Shown piece by piece: positions 18,026 to 25,449 of a DNA stretch of 64,000 nt. Both the position numbers and the translations under genes were made by a program. The stretch's first letter is position 1; every line of letters starts with the position of its first letter. Origin of the DNA: JAUUSJ01 sp964439395 (lineage in GTDB: Bacteria > Bacillota > Clostridia > Lachnospirales > Lachnospiraceae); NCBI GenBank assembly GCA_964439395.1, contig CAYTNV010000004.1, positions 62,001-126,000 on the forward strand. Direction: 5' to 3'. Below the pieces are notes generated by a model. The model did not search any database. It worked only from the letters and a program-made list of their open reading frames with translations, and was not told the origin of the DNA.

Positions 18026-18793
18026 CTACTCTTGAATAAATCCTGTCAAAGGAGAGGATGCACTTGCTCCGCGCTCCATCACACGTCCAAGTCCCGCAAG
18101 ATAAGCCAAACGTCCTGCCTCAATTGCCTTTCTAAATGCCTCCGCCATCGCTGGAATATTGCCCGCTGTGGCAATCGCTGTATTTGCCATCACAGCTGCC
18201 GCTCCCATCTCCATCGCCTCACATGCCTGGGAAGGTTTTCCAATTCCTGCATCCACGATAATTGGAAGATCAATCTCATCAATTAAAATTTGAATAAAGT
18301 CTTTTGTACAAATTCCCTTATTGGAGCCGATTGGCGCTCCAAGTGGCATAATACAGGCAGCTCCCGCATTTGCCATATCTCTCGCTGCATTTAAGTCTGG
18401 ATACATATATGGCATAACAACAAATCCTTCTTTTGCCAAAATTTCTGTCGCCTTCGCTGTCTCATAATTATCTGGCAAAAGATACTTTGAATCACGAATA
18501 ACCTCAATTTTTACAAAATCACTCTCACAAATTTCTCTCGAGAGTCTAGCGATGCGGACTGCCTCATCTGCATTTCTAGCTCCTGATGTATTAGGAAGAA
18601 GTGTCACTCCTTTTGGAATGTAGTCTAAAATATTAGCGATACCTCCTTCATTGGCACGTCTAAGTGCAAGCGTAATAATCTCAGCTCCTGCATTTTGTAC
18701 CGCTGCCTGAATAAGATCAAGAGAGTATTTTCCTGAACCTAAAATAAATCTCGAGTTAAATTCATGTCCTCCAAGTGTAAATATATCCTTCAT
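18026..18793 (-). CDS. thiG: Thiazole synthase
   Basis: ThiG condenses deoxyxylulose 5-phosphate, dehydroglycine and ThiS-thiocarboxylate sulfur to the thiazole phosphate. The 255-residue TIM barrel shows FNSRFILGSGKY, ITLALRR, LPNTSGARNADEAVRIARLSRE, VMPYMYPD, PIIVDAGIGKPSQACEAMEMGAAAVMANTAIA and the C-terminal GRVMERGASASSPLTGF. Every landmark of an active enzyme is present. The start codon overlaps the stop of a 50-codon ORF (ATGA), so translation is probably coupled. Confidence 0.95.
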   Translation of the reverse strand: MKDIFTLGGHEFNSRFILGSGKYSLDLIQAAVQNAGAEIITLALRRANEGGIANILDYIPKGVTLLPNTSGARNADEAVRIARLSREICESDFVKIEVIRDSKYLLPDNYETAKATEILAKEGFVVMPYMYPDLNAARDMANAGAACIMPLGAPIGSNKGICTKDFIQILIDEIDLPIIVDAGIGKPSQACEAMEMGAAAVMANTAIATAGNIPAMAEAFRKAIEAGRLAYLAGLGRVMERGASASSPLTGFIQE

Positions 18794-18942
18794 TTTTCTT
18801 CACCTATTTCCTTTTCTATTATATATAAAATCTCTCCTATAAAACTTTTTTCATTAAGCAACTTCTTTGTTTCATAAAGTACATCTTCTGGGGCACACCA
18901 AATCCTATGTCCTGAGAATGAAAACAGCTTACTCCGTTTCAT
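18790..18942 (-). CDS. Small ORF between thiF and thiG, unknown function
   Basis: This 50-residue ORF (MKRSKLFSFSGHRIWCAPED... ending IEKEIGEEK) lies within the thi operon in the gap between thiF and thiG. Its TGA overlaps the thiG ATG, an arrangement typical of co-translated genes, and the thiG ribosome binding site lies inside it. No strong ribosome binding site precedes its own ATG. The composition (charged C-terminal half, one Cys, HRIW motif) looks protein-like. I do not recognise a family. Confidence 0.5.
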   Translation of the reverse strand: MKRSKLFSFSGHRIWCAPEDVLYETKKLLNEKSFIGEILYIIEKEIGEEK

Positions 18943-18962
18943 AAGATATGCTCAAATAATAT

Positions 18963-19637
18963 TCAACAATTAATAATCAATTCTGTAATAAGATTTGCCT
19001 CATGAGCAGCACAGATTGCAACCCGAGGTGCCATAAGTCCAAATCCCTCTCGCACCTCACTCCTCTCATCTCCACAGAGATAAAAATTTTTCGTAATCTG
19101 CCTCGTCCGAATCTCATTACTTTTCCCATACCCCGCCATTCCTGATGCAGCAACTAGTTTCTTCTCCGGAAAATATTCTAAAATTCCATTTACAAGCATT
19201 GATTTACATTCTGGCAAATCAAACGCCTCACAAATAATATCTTCTTTTTGAAAGAGTTCCTCAATATTTTCCTCTGTCACCTTGACACAATCTGTATAAA
19301 TATCGAGGTACGGATTAATCGCCAAAAGTAGCTGTTTTAATGCGTCTGTCTTATCAATACCAATATGGCGCATAAAATATTGCTGGCGATTTAAGTTCGT
19401 AATATCTACCTTGTCAAAATCAATGAGATGAATATGTCCGACACCGATCCGCGCAAGGGCAATTGCCACATTAGATCCAAGCCCTCCAAGTCCTGCGATA
19501 GCCACTCGGGCTTTATTTAATTTTTCTTGCACTGCTTTTGAATGGCGCTCAAAAAGGGCTTTCTGTATCTCCTCTCTCGTTAATTTTTCTTCTAGTTTGC
19601 CTGATTTATTTTGCACTCTATCAACCACCTCCCACAA
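18963..19637 (-). CDS. thiF: ThiS adenylyltransferase
   Basis: ThiF adenylates the C-terminal glycine of the sulfur carrier ThiS so that sulfur can be loaded. The 224-residue protein has the nucleotide-binding loop AIAGLGGLGSNVAIALARIGVGHIHLIDFDKVDITNLNRQ, with the conserved catalytic Asp and the N-L-N-R-Q motif. It lacks the C-x-x-C zinc pairs of longer MoeB/ThiF proteins, as in other clostridial short ThiF forms. Its start overlaps the end of thiS by 17 bases, indicating coupling. Confidence 0.92.
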   Translation of the reverse strand: MWEVVDRVQNKSGKLEEKLTREEIQKALFERHSKAVQEKLNKARVAIAGLGGLGSNVAIALARIGVGHIHLIDFDKVDITNLNRQQYFMRHIGIDKTDALKQLLLAINPYLDIYTDCVKVTEENIEELFQKEDIICEAFDLPECKSMLVNGILEYFPEKKLVAASGMAGYGKSNEIRTRQITKNFYLCGDERSEVREGFGLMAPRVAICAAHEANLITELIINC

Positions 19638-19818
19638 AGCTTACTACTTCTAATACATCTCCACTGTGAATAAGAACATCATGATAAGTTCTCTTTGGAA
19701 TAATCTCTCCATTTTTCTCCACAGCAATGCGAGTTATCTCGTATCCTTCCTTTTCTAAAAATTGTAGAACTGTCATCTCCTTTTCAAGTTCTACTTGTTT
19801 TCCATTTACTGTAATCAT
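19621..19818 (-). CDS. thiS: Sulfur carrier protein ThiS
   Basis: This 65-residue ubiquitin-fold protein starts MITVNGKQVELEKEMTVLQFL and ends VVSFVGGG. The terminal Gly-Gly carries the thiocarboxylate that donates sulfur to thiazole; here one more Gly than usual is seen. It is the first gene of the operon, behind a TPP riboswitch and a second structured leader. GGAGAGGAG lies just upstream of the ATG. Confidence 0.93.
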   Translation of the reverse strand: MITVNGKQVELEKEMTVLQFLEKEGYEITRIAVEKNGEIIPKRTYHDVLIHSGDVLEVVSFVGGG

Positions 19819-19849
19819 ATTTTCTCCTCTCCGCCAAGAGTTATTGTTA

Positions 19850-19891
19850 TGAAAGTCCCTCGATTGTTCCGTCGCTTGACAGGGACTTTCA
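19850..19891 (-). other. Unassigned hairpin in the thiS leader
   Basis: TGAAAGTCCCT and AGGGACTTTCA form a perfect 11-bp stem with a 20-base loop (GTCAAGCGACGG... on the minus strand), ending about 30 bases before thiS. There is no T-run after it. It matches no riboswitch I know. Confidence 0.6.
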
Positions 19892-19895
19892 CAGT

Positions 19896-19950
19896 AAAAA
19901 AGAGCTCACAAAGTAATACACCCGTGGTGGTGCACCCCTTCATGAACTCT
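19896..19950 (-). terminator. Second terminator in the thi leader
   Basis: On the minus strand AGAGTTCATGAAG pairs with CTTTGTGAGCTCT (some G-U pairs), with an inner helix TGCACC/GGTGTA, then TTTTTT. It lies about 120 bases after the riboswitch terminator and would stop transcripts that escaped it. Confidence 0.6.
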
Positions 19951-19953
19951 CAT
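19906..19953 (-). CDS. Candidate 15-residue leader peptide MRVHEGVHHHGCITL
   Basis: A minimal ORF starts at an ATG preceded by GAGAGTGA and ends with TGA just before the T-run of the second terminator. It runs through the whole terminator hairpin, so ribosome position could decide which helices form. The run His-His-His-Gly-Cys is striking. Coding by chance cannot be excluded for so short a frame. Confidence 0.3.
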   Translation of the reverse strand: MRVHEGVHHHGCITL

Positions 19954-20070
19954 TCACTCTCAACTTATTCCATATTTAATTTTTCCTGATTATTATTGCA
20001 CTCCTTATTAGCTCATCAACTATCCGTATATTTACATATGCAAGTACGCTTCATAAGACATTTATAGCAA

Positions 20071-20103
20071 AATCAAAACGAGAGATGCCAAACACATCTC
20101 TCG
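20071..20103 (-). terminator. Riboswitch-controlled terminator
   Basis: CGAGAGATG pairs with CATCTCTCG across a 7-base loop, followed on the minus strand by TTTTGATTTT. It lies directly after the TPP aptamer, as expected for transcriptional control of the thi genes. Confidence 0.85.
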
Positions 20104-20120
20104 AAACTTTTATCACTATG

Positions 20121-20200
20121 TTTCCTACGTTGGCATTATCCAAATCAGGTATATGGGTCGAAGTTCACAACTTCCTCTCAGCCTGTATACAAGCTCCCCA
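20121..20200 (-). promoter_or_regulatory. TPP riboswitch
   Basis: Read on the minus strand, the element has GGGGAGC at its 5' side, the conserved GCTGAGAGGAAG, then ACC(C)ATATACCTGATTTGG, ATAATGCCA and ACGTAGGA. These are the THI-box hallmarks in order. Thiamine pyrophosphate binding should favour the adjacent terminator and shut off thiS-F-G-H. Confidence 0.95.
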
Positions 20201-20219
20201 TTTTCTATTTACAAAATTA

Positions 20220-20248
20220 ATTATAGCGCTTATTTTTTCATTCGTCAA
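20220..20248 (-). promoter_or_regulatory. Promoter of the thi operon
   Basis: TTGACG, a 17-base spacer and TATAAT lie on the minus strand, immediately after the tyrS stop codon. The start would fall a few bases before the TPP aptamer. Confidence 0.75.
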
Positions 20249-20252
20249 GCTT

Positions 20253-21473
20253 TTATAAAGAAGCTCTGTGGAAAACTTTCTTACCTTTTTTAATTTTTAC
20301 TCCAGCACTTAACTGCTCTCTTGTAATCACAATGCCAATATTGGTAACTTTCTCGCCGTCCACACTGACACCACCTTGCTGAATTAATCTTCTTCCTTCG
20401 CTCTTACTTGGAATTAATTTACAAGCAAGCATTAAATCCATAATTGCAATTCCCTCCGCTGGAACTTGGTCATCACTTAATTTTGTGGATGGCATATTGG
20501 CATCATCGCCCTTTCCACTAAAAAGTGCCTTTGAAGTCTGCTCTGCCTTTTTCGCCTCTTCCTCACCATGCACTAACGCTGTCAACTCAAATGCTAAGAT
20601 TTGCTTCTTCTCATTGATACGGCTTGCATCCCAGTTCTCCATCTCATCAATCTCATCGATTGGAATAAATGTAAGCATACGGATACATTTCATAACATCA
20701 GCGTCGTCCACATTTCTCCAGTACTGGTAGAACTCAAATGGAGAAGTCTTCTCTGGATCTAGCCAAACAGCTCCCTTTGCTGTTTTTCCCATCTTCTTGC
20801 CTTCGCTATTCATAAGAAGAGTAATTGTCATTGCATAAGCATCATCTCCAGTTTTCTTGCGGATTAAATTTGTTCCTCCAAGCATATTACTCCACTGGTC
20901 ATCTCCACCAAACTGCATATTACATCCGTAATGCTCGTGTAAATATAAGAAATCATAGGACTGCATAATCATATAGTTAAACTCAAGGAAACTAAGCCCT
21001 TTTTCCATACGCTGTTTATAACATTCTGCGCGAAGCATATTATTGACAGAGAAACAGGCCCCGACATCACGAAGCAGCTCGATATAATTTAATTTTAATA
21101 GCCAGTCAGCGTTATTTACCATAATAGCTTTATCCTCACCGAACTCGATGAATCTCTCCATCTGTTTTTTAAAGCAATCGCAGTTATGCTGAATTCTCTC
21201 AGCTGTCATCATAGAACGCATATCTGTACGTCCAGATGGGTCACCGACAAATCCTGTACCACCACCAATTAAAACAACTGGCTTATTACCTGCCATTTGA
21301 AGACGTTTCATTAAGCATAATGCCATAAAATGTCCTACATGTAAGGAATCTGCTGTTGGATCAAATCCAATATAAAATTTTGCTCCACCGTTATTAATTA
21401 ACTCGCGAATTTCTGGTTCATCTGTTACCTGTGCAATCAGACCTCTTGCCTGAAGTTCTTCATAAATCTGCAT
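20253..21473 (-). CDS. tyrS: Tyrosyl-tRNA synthetase
   Basis: TyrS charges tRNA-Tyr. The start MQIYEELQARGLIAQ is chosen because GGAGGAAG precedes it; the frame extends 16 codons further upstream without a site. The class I signatures are FDPTADSLHVGHFMAL (HIGH-like) and EGKKMGKTAKGAVWLD (KMSKS-like, KMGKT). MQSYDFLYL and FGGDDQWSN form the tyrosine pocket. A C-terminal S4 domain (IPSKSEGRRLIQQGGVSVDG) is present. At 406 residues it is standard. Expression is under a T-box leader. Confidence 0.96.
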   Translation of the reverse strand: MQIYEELQARGLIAQVTDEPEIRELINNGGAKFYIGFDPTADSLHVGHFMALCLMKRLQMAGNKPVVLIGGGTGFVGDPSGRTDMRSMMTAERIQHNCDCFKKQMERFIEFGEDKAIMVNNADWLLKLNYIELLRDVGACFSVNNMLRAECYKQRMEKGLSFLEFNYMIMQSYDFLYLHEHYGCNMQFGGDDQWSNMLGGTNLIRKKTGDDAYAMTITLLMNSEGKKMGKTAKGAVWLDPEKTSPFEFYQYWRNVDDADVMKCIRMLTFIPIDEIDEMENWDASRINEKKQILAFELTALVHGEEEAKKAEQTSKALFSGKGDDANMPSTKLSDDQVPAEGIAIMDLMLACKLIPSKSEGRRLIQQGGVSVDGEKVTNIGIVITREQLSAGVKIKKGKKVFHRASL

Positions 21474-21534
21474 TTTTCTTCCTCCTTCAATATTCTTTTC
21501 TATTTGTATTAGTTTGAGCAAGTCTACTCCATAT

Positions 21535-21572
21535 AAAAAATCCTCTATCCATAAAATATTATGGACAGAGGA
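21535..21572 (-). terminator. T-box terminator of tyrS
   Basis: TCCTCTGTCCAT and ATGGATAGAGGA pair across a short loop, followed on the minus strand by TTTTTTATATGG. The 5' arm competes with the T-box antiterminator. Confidence 0.85.
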
Positions 21573-21857
21573 CGAATCTTATCTTATTCGCGGTACCACC
21601 TCTTATTTAGATATCCCTTGCGAGATACCCCTCAAATTCTACCATACTATATCTATTTACAGCAGAACACTCGTATGCTATCACATACATGACGCTGTAT
21701 CGGGCGTACCCGTCTTTTCCTACTACGCCAAATGGCGATTCAAAAAAGCAGCTCCAGAATGTATTTCAAATAGATAGACTGCATTCTTCCACCATCCGAA
21801 TGCTCTCTGCGAGACATCTCTATTCTACTTCTTTCCTTCATAGCCTTGCTCATATGT
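21573..21857 (-). promoter_or_regulatory. T-box leader of tyrS
   Basis: On the minus strand the conserved T-box AAGAGGTGGTACCGCGAAT lies near 21586-21604. Further upstream a Stem I region shows GCATTCGGATGGTGGAAGAATGC with the G-G-T-G loop. A GGGTACGCCC segment offers a UAC tyrosine specifier, although I could not prove its position in the loop. Uncharged tRNA-Tyr should allow read-through into tyrS. Confidence 0.93.
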
Positions 21858-21863
21858 ATTGCT

Positions 21864-21892
21864 ATCATAACAACAAACTCGATAAAAATCAA
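21864..21892 (-). promoter_or_regulatory. Promoter of the tyrS leader
   Basis: TTGATT, 17 bases and TATGAT on the minus strand place the transcript start just before the T-box Stem I region. Confidence 0.7.
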
Positions 21893-21912
21893 GGAAAAAA
21901 TTTTTTATTACC

Positions 21913-22815
21913 TTAATATTTTCTCAAAAATTCGCATTGCTCATCATTACATTGCTTCGCAATCTCCCGAGCGATATCTAGATGAAATACATGAGTCATC
22001 GTCTCATCCTCTTCTTTGCCATAAATTTTAAATACACAAGATACCCCTAGTTCCGTTAATTTTTCATACATTGGCTCCGCATATTCTCGCAAAAAATCAT
22101 GTGTCGCAGTCATCACATAACTCGGCGGAAAATTACTTGTCAAATATTTCATTACATCGACTTGCTCTAATATCCTTTCACGAGTATCGACATTTTTATA
22201 GCTATCTCCAAGATAAATACAATAAAGCTCATCTTCATTTTTTTGTATGCTTTTTCTCATATCATAAATCCCACAGTTTAATAATATTGCTTTAATTGAT
22301 ATTTTATCACTTGGGATTTGAAGCTTCGGATAAATTGCTGCGTACTCTTTGTTTGTGAGCATTGCCACATACTGACTGGCAAGCTGTGCTCCTGCGGAAT
22401 CCCCCGCGACATATAAATGATCCAAATCGATTCCATACTCACTGGCATTATCTAAAACCCAAGTAAATACTGCATTAATATCTTCAATAGCGGCTGGAAA
22501 TATATTTTCTGGAGCAAGACGATAAGAAAAATTTATAATAGTAAATCCCCTCATCGCTAAATCCATACAATAATATTGATACAAATCCTTGTCTCCATAA
22601 CACCAGCCACCTCCATGAATATCAATAATCGTCGGCTGTAGATTATTCGCCCCTTTTTTATGATAAATGTCTAGAAGATTCCATTTTCCATATGGACCAT
22701 AGGAAAGATTCTCATAACGACAAATTTCTTCTGGTATACTATATTTTTCATCTCTTTTGGCATCTGAAATAGCTGCCTCTGTTCTAAATGCTTCAACTGC
22801 CTTTGGTATTTTCAC
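21913..22815 (-). CDS. Alpha/beta hydrolase, esterase/lipase (Aes-like)
   Basis: This 300-residue hydrolase belongs to the hormone-sensitive-lipase-like group. The oxyanion motif appears as DIHGGGWCYGD, the nucleophile elbow as VAGDSAGAQLA (Ser). A C-terminal acid and histidine are probably in ATHDFLREY and DETMTHVFHLD. No signal peptide is seen, so it is cytoplasmic. It follows no obvious operon partner; tyrS downstream has its own promoter. The substrate is an unknown ester. Confidence 0.8.
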   Translation of the reverse strand: MKIPKAVEAFRTEAAISDAKRDEKYSIPEEICRYENLSYGPYGKWNLLDIYHKKGANNLQPTIIDIHGGGWCYGDKDLYQYYCMDLAMRGFTIINFSYRLAPENIFPAAIEDINAVFTWVLDNASEYGIDLDHLYVAGDSAGAQLASQYVAMLTNKEYAAIYPKLQIPSDKISIKAILLNCGIYDMRKSIQKNEDELYCIYLGDSYKNVDTRERILEQVDVMKYLTSNFPPSYVMTATHDFLREYAEPMYEKLTELGVSCVFKIYGKEEDETMTHVFHLDIAREIAKQCNDEQCEFLRKY

Positions 22816-22969
22816 CTTTCCACCTCTTAATCCATTTGCAATTCATATTTTGGGCTTACTCGGCAATGAAATTACTAAGTAGCCCCGCTGAATCTATTAA
22901 AAAAATCTCATTCTCTAATTTTCTCCTAAAACTGGAAAACATATGTATTATTTGAAATCCTATTTATTA

Positions 22970-23515
22970 TTACTGAGGTACCAATTCTCCAGTCTCCGTA
23001 TTCATAACATATCCTGAAATTGACACATCCTTTGGCATAAGTGGATGATTGCGAAGTAACTCCACTGCATCTGCCACAGACTGCTCCACCGAGTCAAATC
23101 CACTAAGCCAGCTCTTAAAATCAATGCCACAGTAATCCATCATATCGATATGATCTTGAGAAATTCCACGCTTTTTTAGATGCTCGATCATCTCATCTGC
23201 ATTCATTCCAGCCACACCACAGTCTGTGTGACCGATAACCATAATCTCCTCAACACCGAGCTCAATAATAGCAACTAATAAACTTCTAACAACACTTCCA
23301 AATGGATTGGTAATCATTCCACCCGCATTTTTAATCATCTTGACATCACCATTTTTAATGCCAAGTGCCGCTGGAAGTAACTCCACTAGACGAGTATCCA
23401 TACATGTTAAAATTGCAATTTTCTTATCTGGATATTTGCTTGTCGTAAATTTTTCGTACTCTTTATTAGAGACAAATTTTTTATTGTACTCTAACATTTT
23501 TTTAACTTCTGGCAT
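22970..23515 (-). CDS. Beta-class carbonic anhydrase
   Basis: It interconverts CO2 and bicarbonate with zinc. The metal ligands are visible as C-M-D-T-R (Cys and Asp of C-x-D-x-R) and HTDCGVAG (His and Cys). The 181-residue length matches the short clostridial beta-CA forms. It sits between an esterase and a HAD phosphatase on the same strand; 26 bases separate it from the upstream HAD gene, so the two may be co-transcribed. Confidence 0.88.
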   Translation of the reverse strand: MPEVKKMLEYNKKFVSNKEYEKFTTSKYPDKKIAILTCMDTRLVELLPAALGIKNGDVKMIKNAGGMITNPFGSVVRSLLVAIIELGVEEIMVIGHTDCGVAGMNADEMIEHLKKRGISQDHIDMMDYCGIDFKSWLSGFDSVEQSVADAVELLRNHPLMPKDVSISGYVMNTETGELVPQ

Positions 23516-23541
23516 ATTTCTTCCTCCTAGTTATGTACTCA

Positions 23542-24192
23542 TTATCCCATCATTTCTATAGAAAACTCCTCCAAAGAATTAACTGAAATATCTGCTATTT
23601 CCTTAATTTTTTCCCACTGCTTCTTACTTGAATTATCGTAAATTCCAATTGTCTTAAAACCTACTTTCTTAGCTGTCTCAATTGCATGAAGTGCATCCTC
23701 AAATACATATGTCTCCTCAACTGGAGTTCCGAGTAATTCCACTGTCTTATAAAAAACAAGTGGACTTTCCTTACCGACTCCGACCTCTTCACAGCTCACA
23801 ATATTTTTGAAATACTTAAAAATTCCAAGACGCTTGAAAGCTTTTTGAACATAGCTCACATCACTCGCAGTTGCAACTGCCATGATAACATTATTTTCCT
23901 CTAATACTTGTAATGTCTCTCTAACCCCCGCCTTTAACGGAGCCTCCTCCTCATAAAATACTTTCGCCAACTTTGTCGTTCCGTCCATAATTTCTTGTAT
24001 CGACTCCTCAAGATTATACGCTTCTTTCATATAAACTGCGCCTTCTGTAACCGTCATTTTAAATAATATTTCTCTCAAATCTGGTCGTGCCATTATTCCC
24101 TTACTAGCCAGATAAAGATCTCCCACAGCATCCCACATTGGCATCGTATCTAATAAGGTTCCATCCACATCAAAAATTGCTCCCTTTATCAT
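23542..24192 (-). CDS. HAD-IA family phosphatase (beta-phosphoglucomutase-like)
   Basis: The 216-residue protein starts with the HAD motif I DVDGTLLDT, whose two Asp are nucleophile and acid/base. Motif II is in VATASD, motif III lysine in GVGKESP, and motif IV acids in VFEDALHAIETAKK. The alpha-helical cap between residues 15 and 85 is that of the phosphoglucomutase/phosphatase subgroup. The substrate is not determinable; small sugar phosphates are usual. Confidence 0.82.
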   Translation of the reverse strand: MIKGAIFDVDGTLLDTMPMWDAVGDLYLASKGIMARPDLREILFKMTVTEGAVYMKEAYNLEESIQEIMDGTTKLAKVFYEEEAPLKAGVRETLQVLEENNVIMAVATASDVSYVQKAFKRLGIFKYFKNIVSCEEVGVGKESPLVFYKTVELLGTPVEETYVFEDALHAIETAKKVGFKTIGIYDNSSKKQWEKIKEIADISVNSLEEFSIEMMG

Positions 24193-24304
24193 CTCTTCCT
24201 CCTATCTGAAATTTTCCAGTATTTTTCATCTTTTTTTATCATACCATATGTTCTTTGCGAAGTGAAGTGGTAACTTTTCTTTCTAATATGTATATCATAA
24301 CATA

Positions 24305-24348
24305 AAAAGCATAGGTACTATGGAAAATCTCCTAATACCTATGCTTTT
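24305..24348. terminator. Terminator downstream of the HMA-domain gene
   Basis: AAAAGCATAGGTA and TACCTATGCTTTT form a 13-bp stem with T-rich flanks on both strands. It ends the nitroreductase/HMA transcript. Confidence 0.8.
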
Positions 24349-24365
24349 ATATTTTTTTCCTAATA

Positions 24366-24722
24366 TCACTCAATATTTATAGTCTTAAATCCTGCTCTTC
24401 TCACAGCAAACTCTAAGTCTTCCCCGTCAATCTCACGATCTACAGAAACAACAGCAATATTTTTCTTAAGATTTACCTTTGCCACAGCGCCATCAATCTG
24501 GTTGATCGACTTTTCGACACTGTTTTTACAGTGATCACAGTGCATTCCCTCGATATGTATTATCTTCTCGCCAATCTTTGTACCATCAAGTATTTTCTTC
24601 TTAGGCTTATCATCACTTCCACCGCCACAGCATCCGCCCTCTCCCTTCATATGCTTGAAAGAAGACCGAACTGCAAATACTGCAATTATAATTACAATAA
24701 TAAGAATTACCGTTGTCCCCAT
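24366..24722 (-). CDS. Membrane-anchored Cys-rich protein with C-terminal heavy-metal-associated domain
   Basis: This 118-residue protein joins two modules. Residues 1-40 have one transmembrane helix and a GGCCGGG cysteine cluster, the layout of the small FeoB-associated Cys-rich proteins. Residues 52-118 form an HMA (CopZ-like) domain with the metal motif G-M-H-C-D-H-C. It may hold Cu(I) or another soft metal at the membrane surface. It follows the nitroreductase by 12 bases. No metal ATPase is nearby. The combination is unusual for such a small protein. Confidence 0.75.
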   Translation of the reverse strand: MGTTVILIIVIIIAVFAVRSSFKHMKGEGGCCGGGSDDKPKKKILDGTKIGEKIIHIEGMHCDHCKNSVEKSINQIDGAVAKVNLKKNIAVVSVDREIDGEDLEFAVRRAGFKTINIE

Positions 24723-24734
24723 ATTACGCTCTCC

Positions 24735-25274
24735 TTAGAAAAACTTTGTAATATCTTCTACCGCTTTTCTCTTTGGCATCTTTGGAAATACATCTTTATA
24801 ACCAACAGCAATAACAGCTACAACTTCCTCTGTTCCAGGAATTTGCAAAATTTTTCTTAATTTCTCACTGTCACGGATGCCCATAACTAGCGTTCCAAGT
24901 CCAAGTTCTTCCGCCTTTAAGAGCAAATTTTGATTTTGAAGTCCTAAGTCATAACATCCCCAGCCTTCACCAATTTCATTTTCCGCAATTCCCTCTCTCG
25001 TAAAGCCCGCGCGAGTTTTCACAAATGTTGCAACAATATAAACAGTTGCATCCTCCGTACTATTCTGATTAAAGGCAGGAAGACATGTCTCTCTCACTTC
25101 TTTTACTTTTTCGTCAGACATCACTACATAATAGCGACCTGTCTGAGAATTCTTCCAAGTAGGCGCCAATGTCGCTGCCTCAATCATCAACTCAATCGCC
25201 TCTTTTGACACTTTTCTATCTTTTTGATATGCACGAATACTTCTACGCATTCTCATTACCTGCATTAATTCCAT
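24735..25274 (-). CDS. Nitroreductase family protein
   Basis: This 179-residue FMN-dependent oxidoreductase begins with the family motif MRMRRSIRAYQKDRKVSKEAIELMIEAATLAPTWKNSQTGRYYVV; the R-R-S-I-R and P-S/T-W-x-N-S elements contact FMN. GWGCYDLGLQNQNLLLKAEELGLGTLVMGIRD is the dimer and flavin region. The natural substrate is unknown. It is followed closely by the HMA-domain protein. Confidence 0.88.
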   Translation of the reverse strand: MELMQVMRMRRSIRAYQKDRKVSKEAIELMIEAATLAPTWKNSQTGRYYVVMSDEKVKEVRETCLPAFNQNSTEDATVYIVATFVKTRAGFTREGIAENEIGEGWGCYDLGLQNQNLLLKAEELGLGTLVMGIRDSEKLRKILQIPGTEEVVAVIAVGYKDVFPKMPKRKAVEDITKFF

Positions 25275-25449
25275 GAAATTCCTCCTTTATCATCTACAAT
25301 ATCAAAAAACTCTCTGTATTTAAATATCTATTCTACAGCTTCTCATGAATTATATTATATCATTCTAACATAAGTTTTTCAATCCTAACTCAGAAAAGAA
25401 TATCGAGAACATTTTTCTTTTGGCTTTTTATTCATTTCACTAGTTTCCT

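Noticed and set aside
19919..19942. T-box-like sequence GGGGTGCACCACCACGGG in the thi leader
   Set aside because: It resembles the T-box core but has the wrong spacing and no Stem I; it is better explained as part of the second terminator hairpin.
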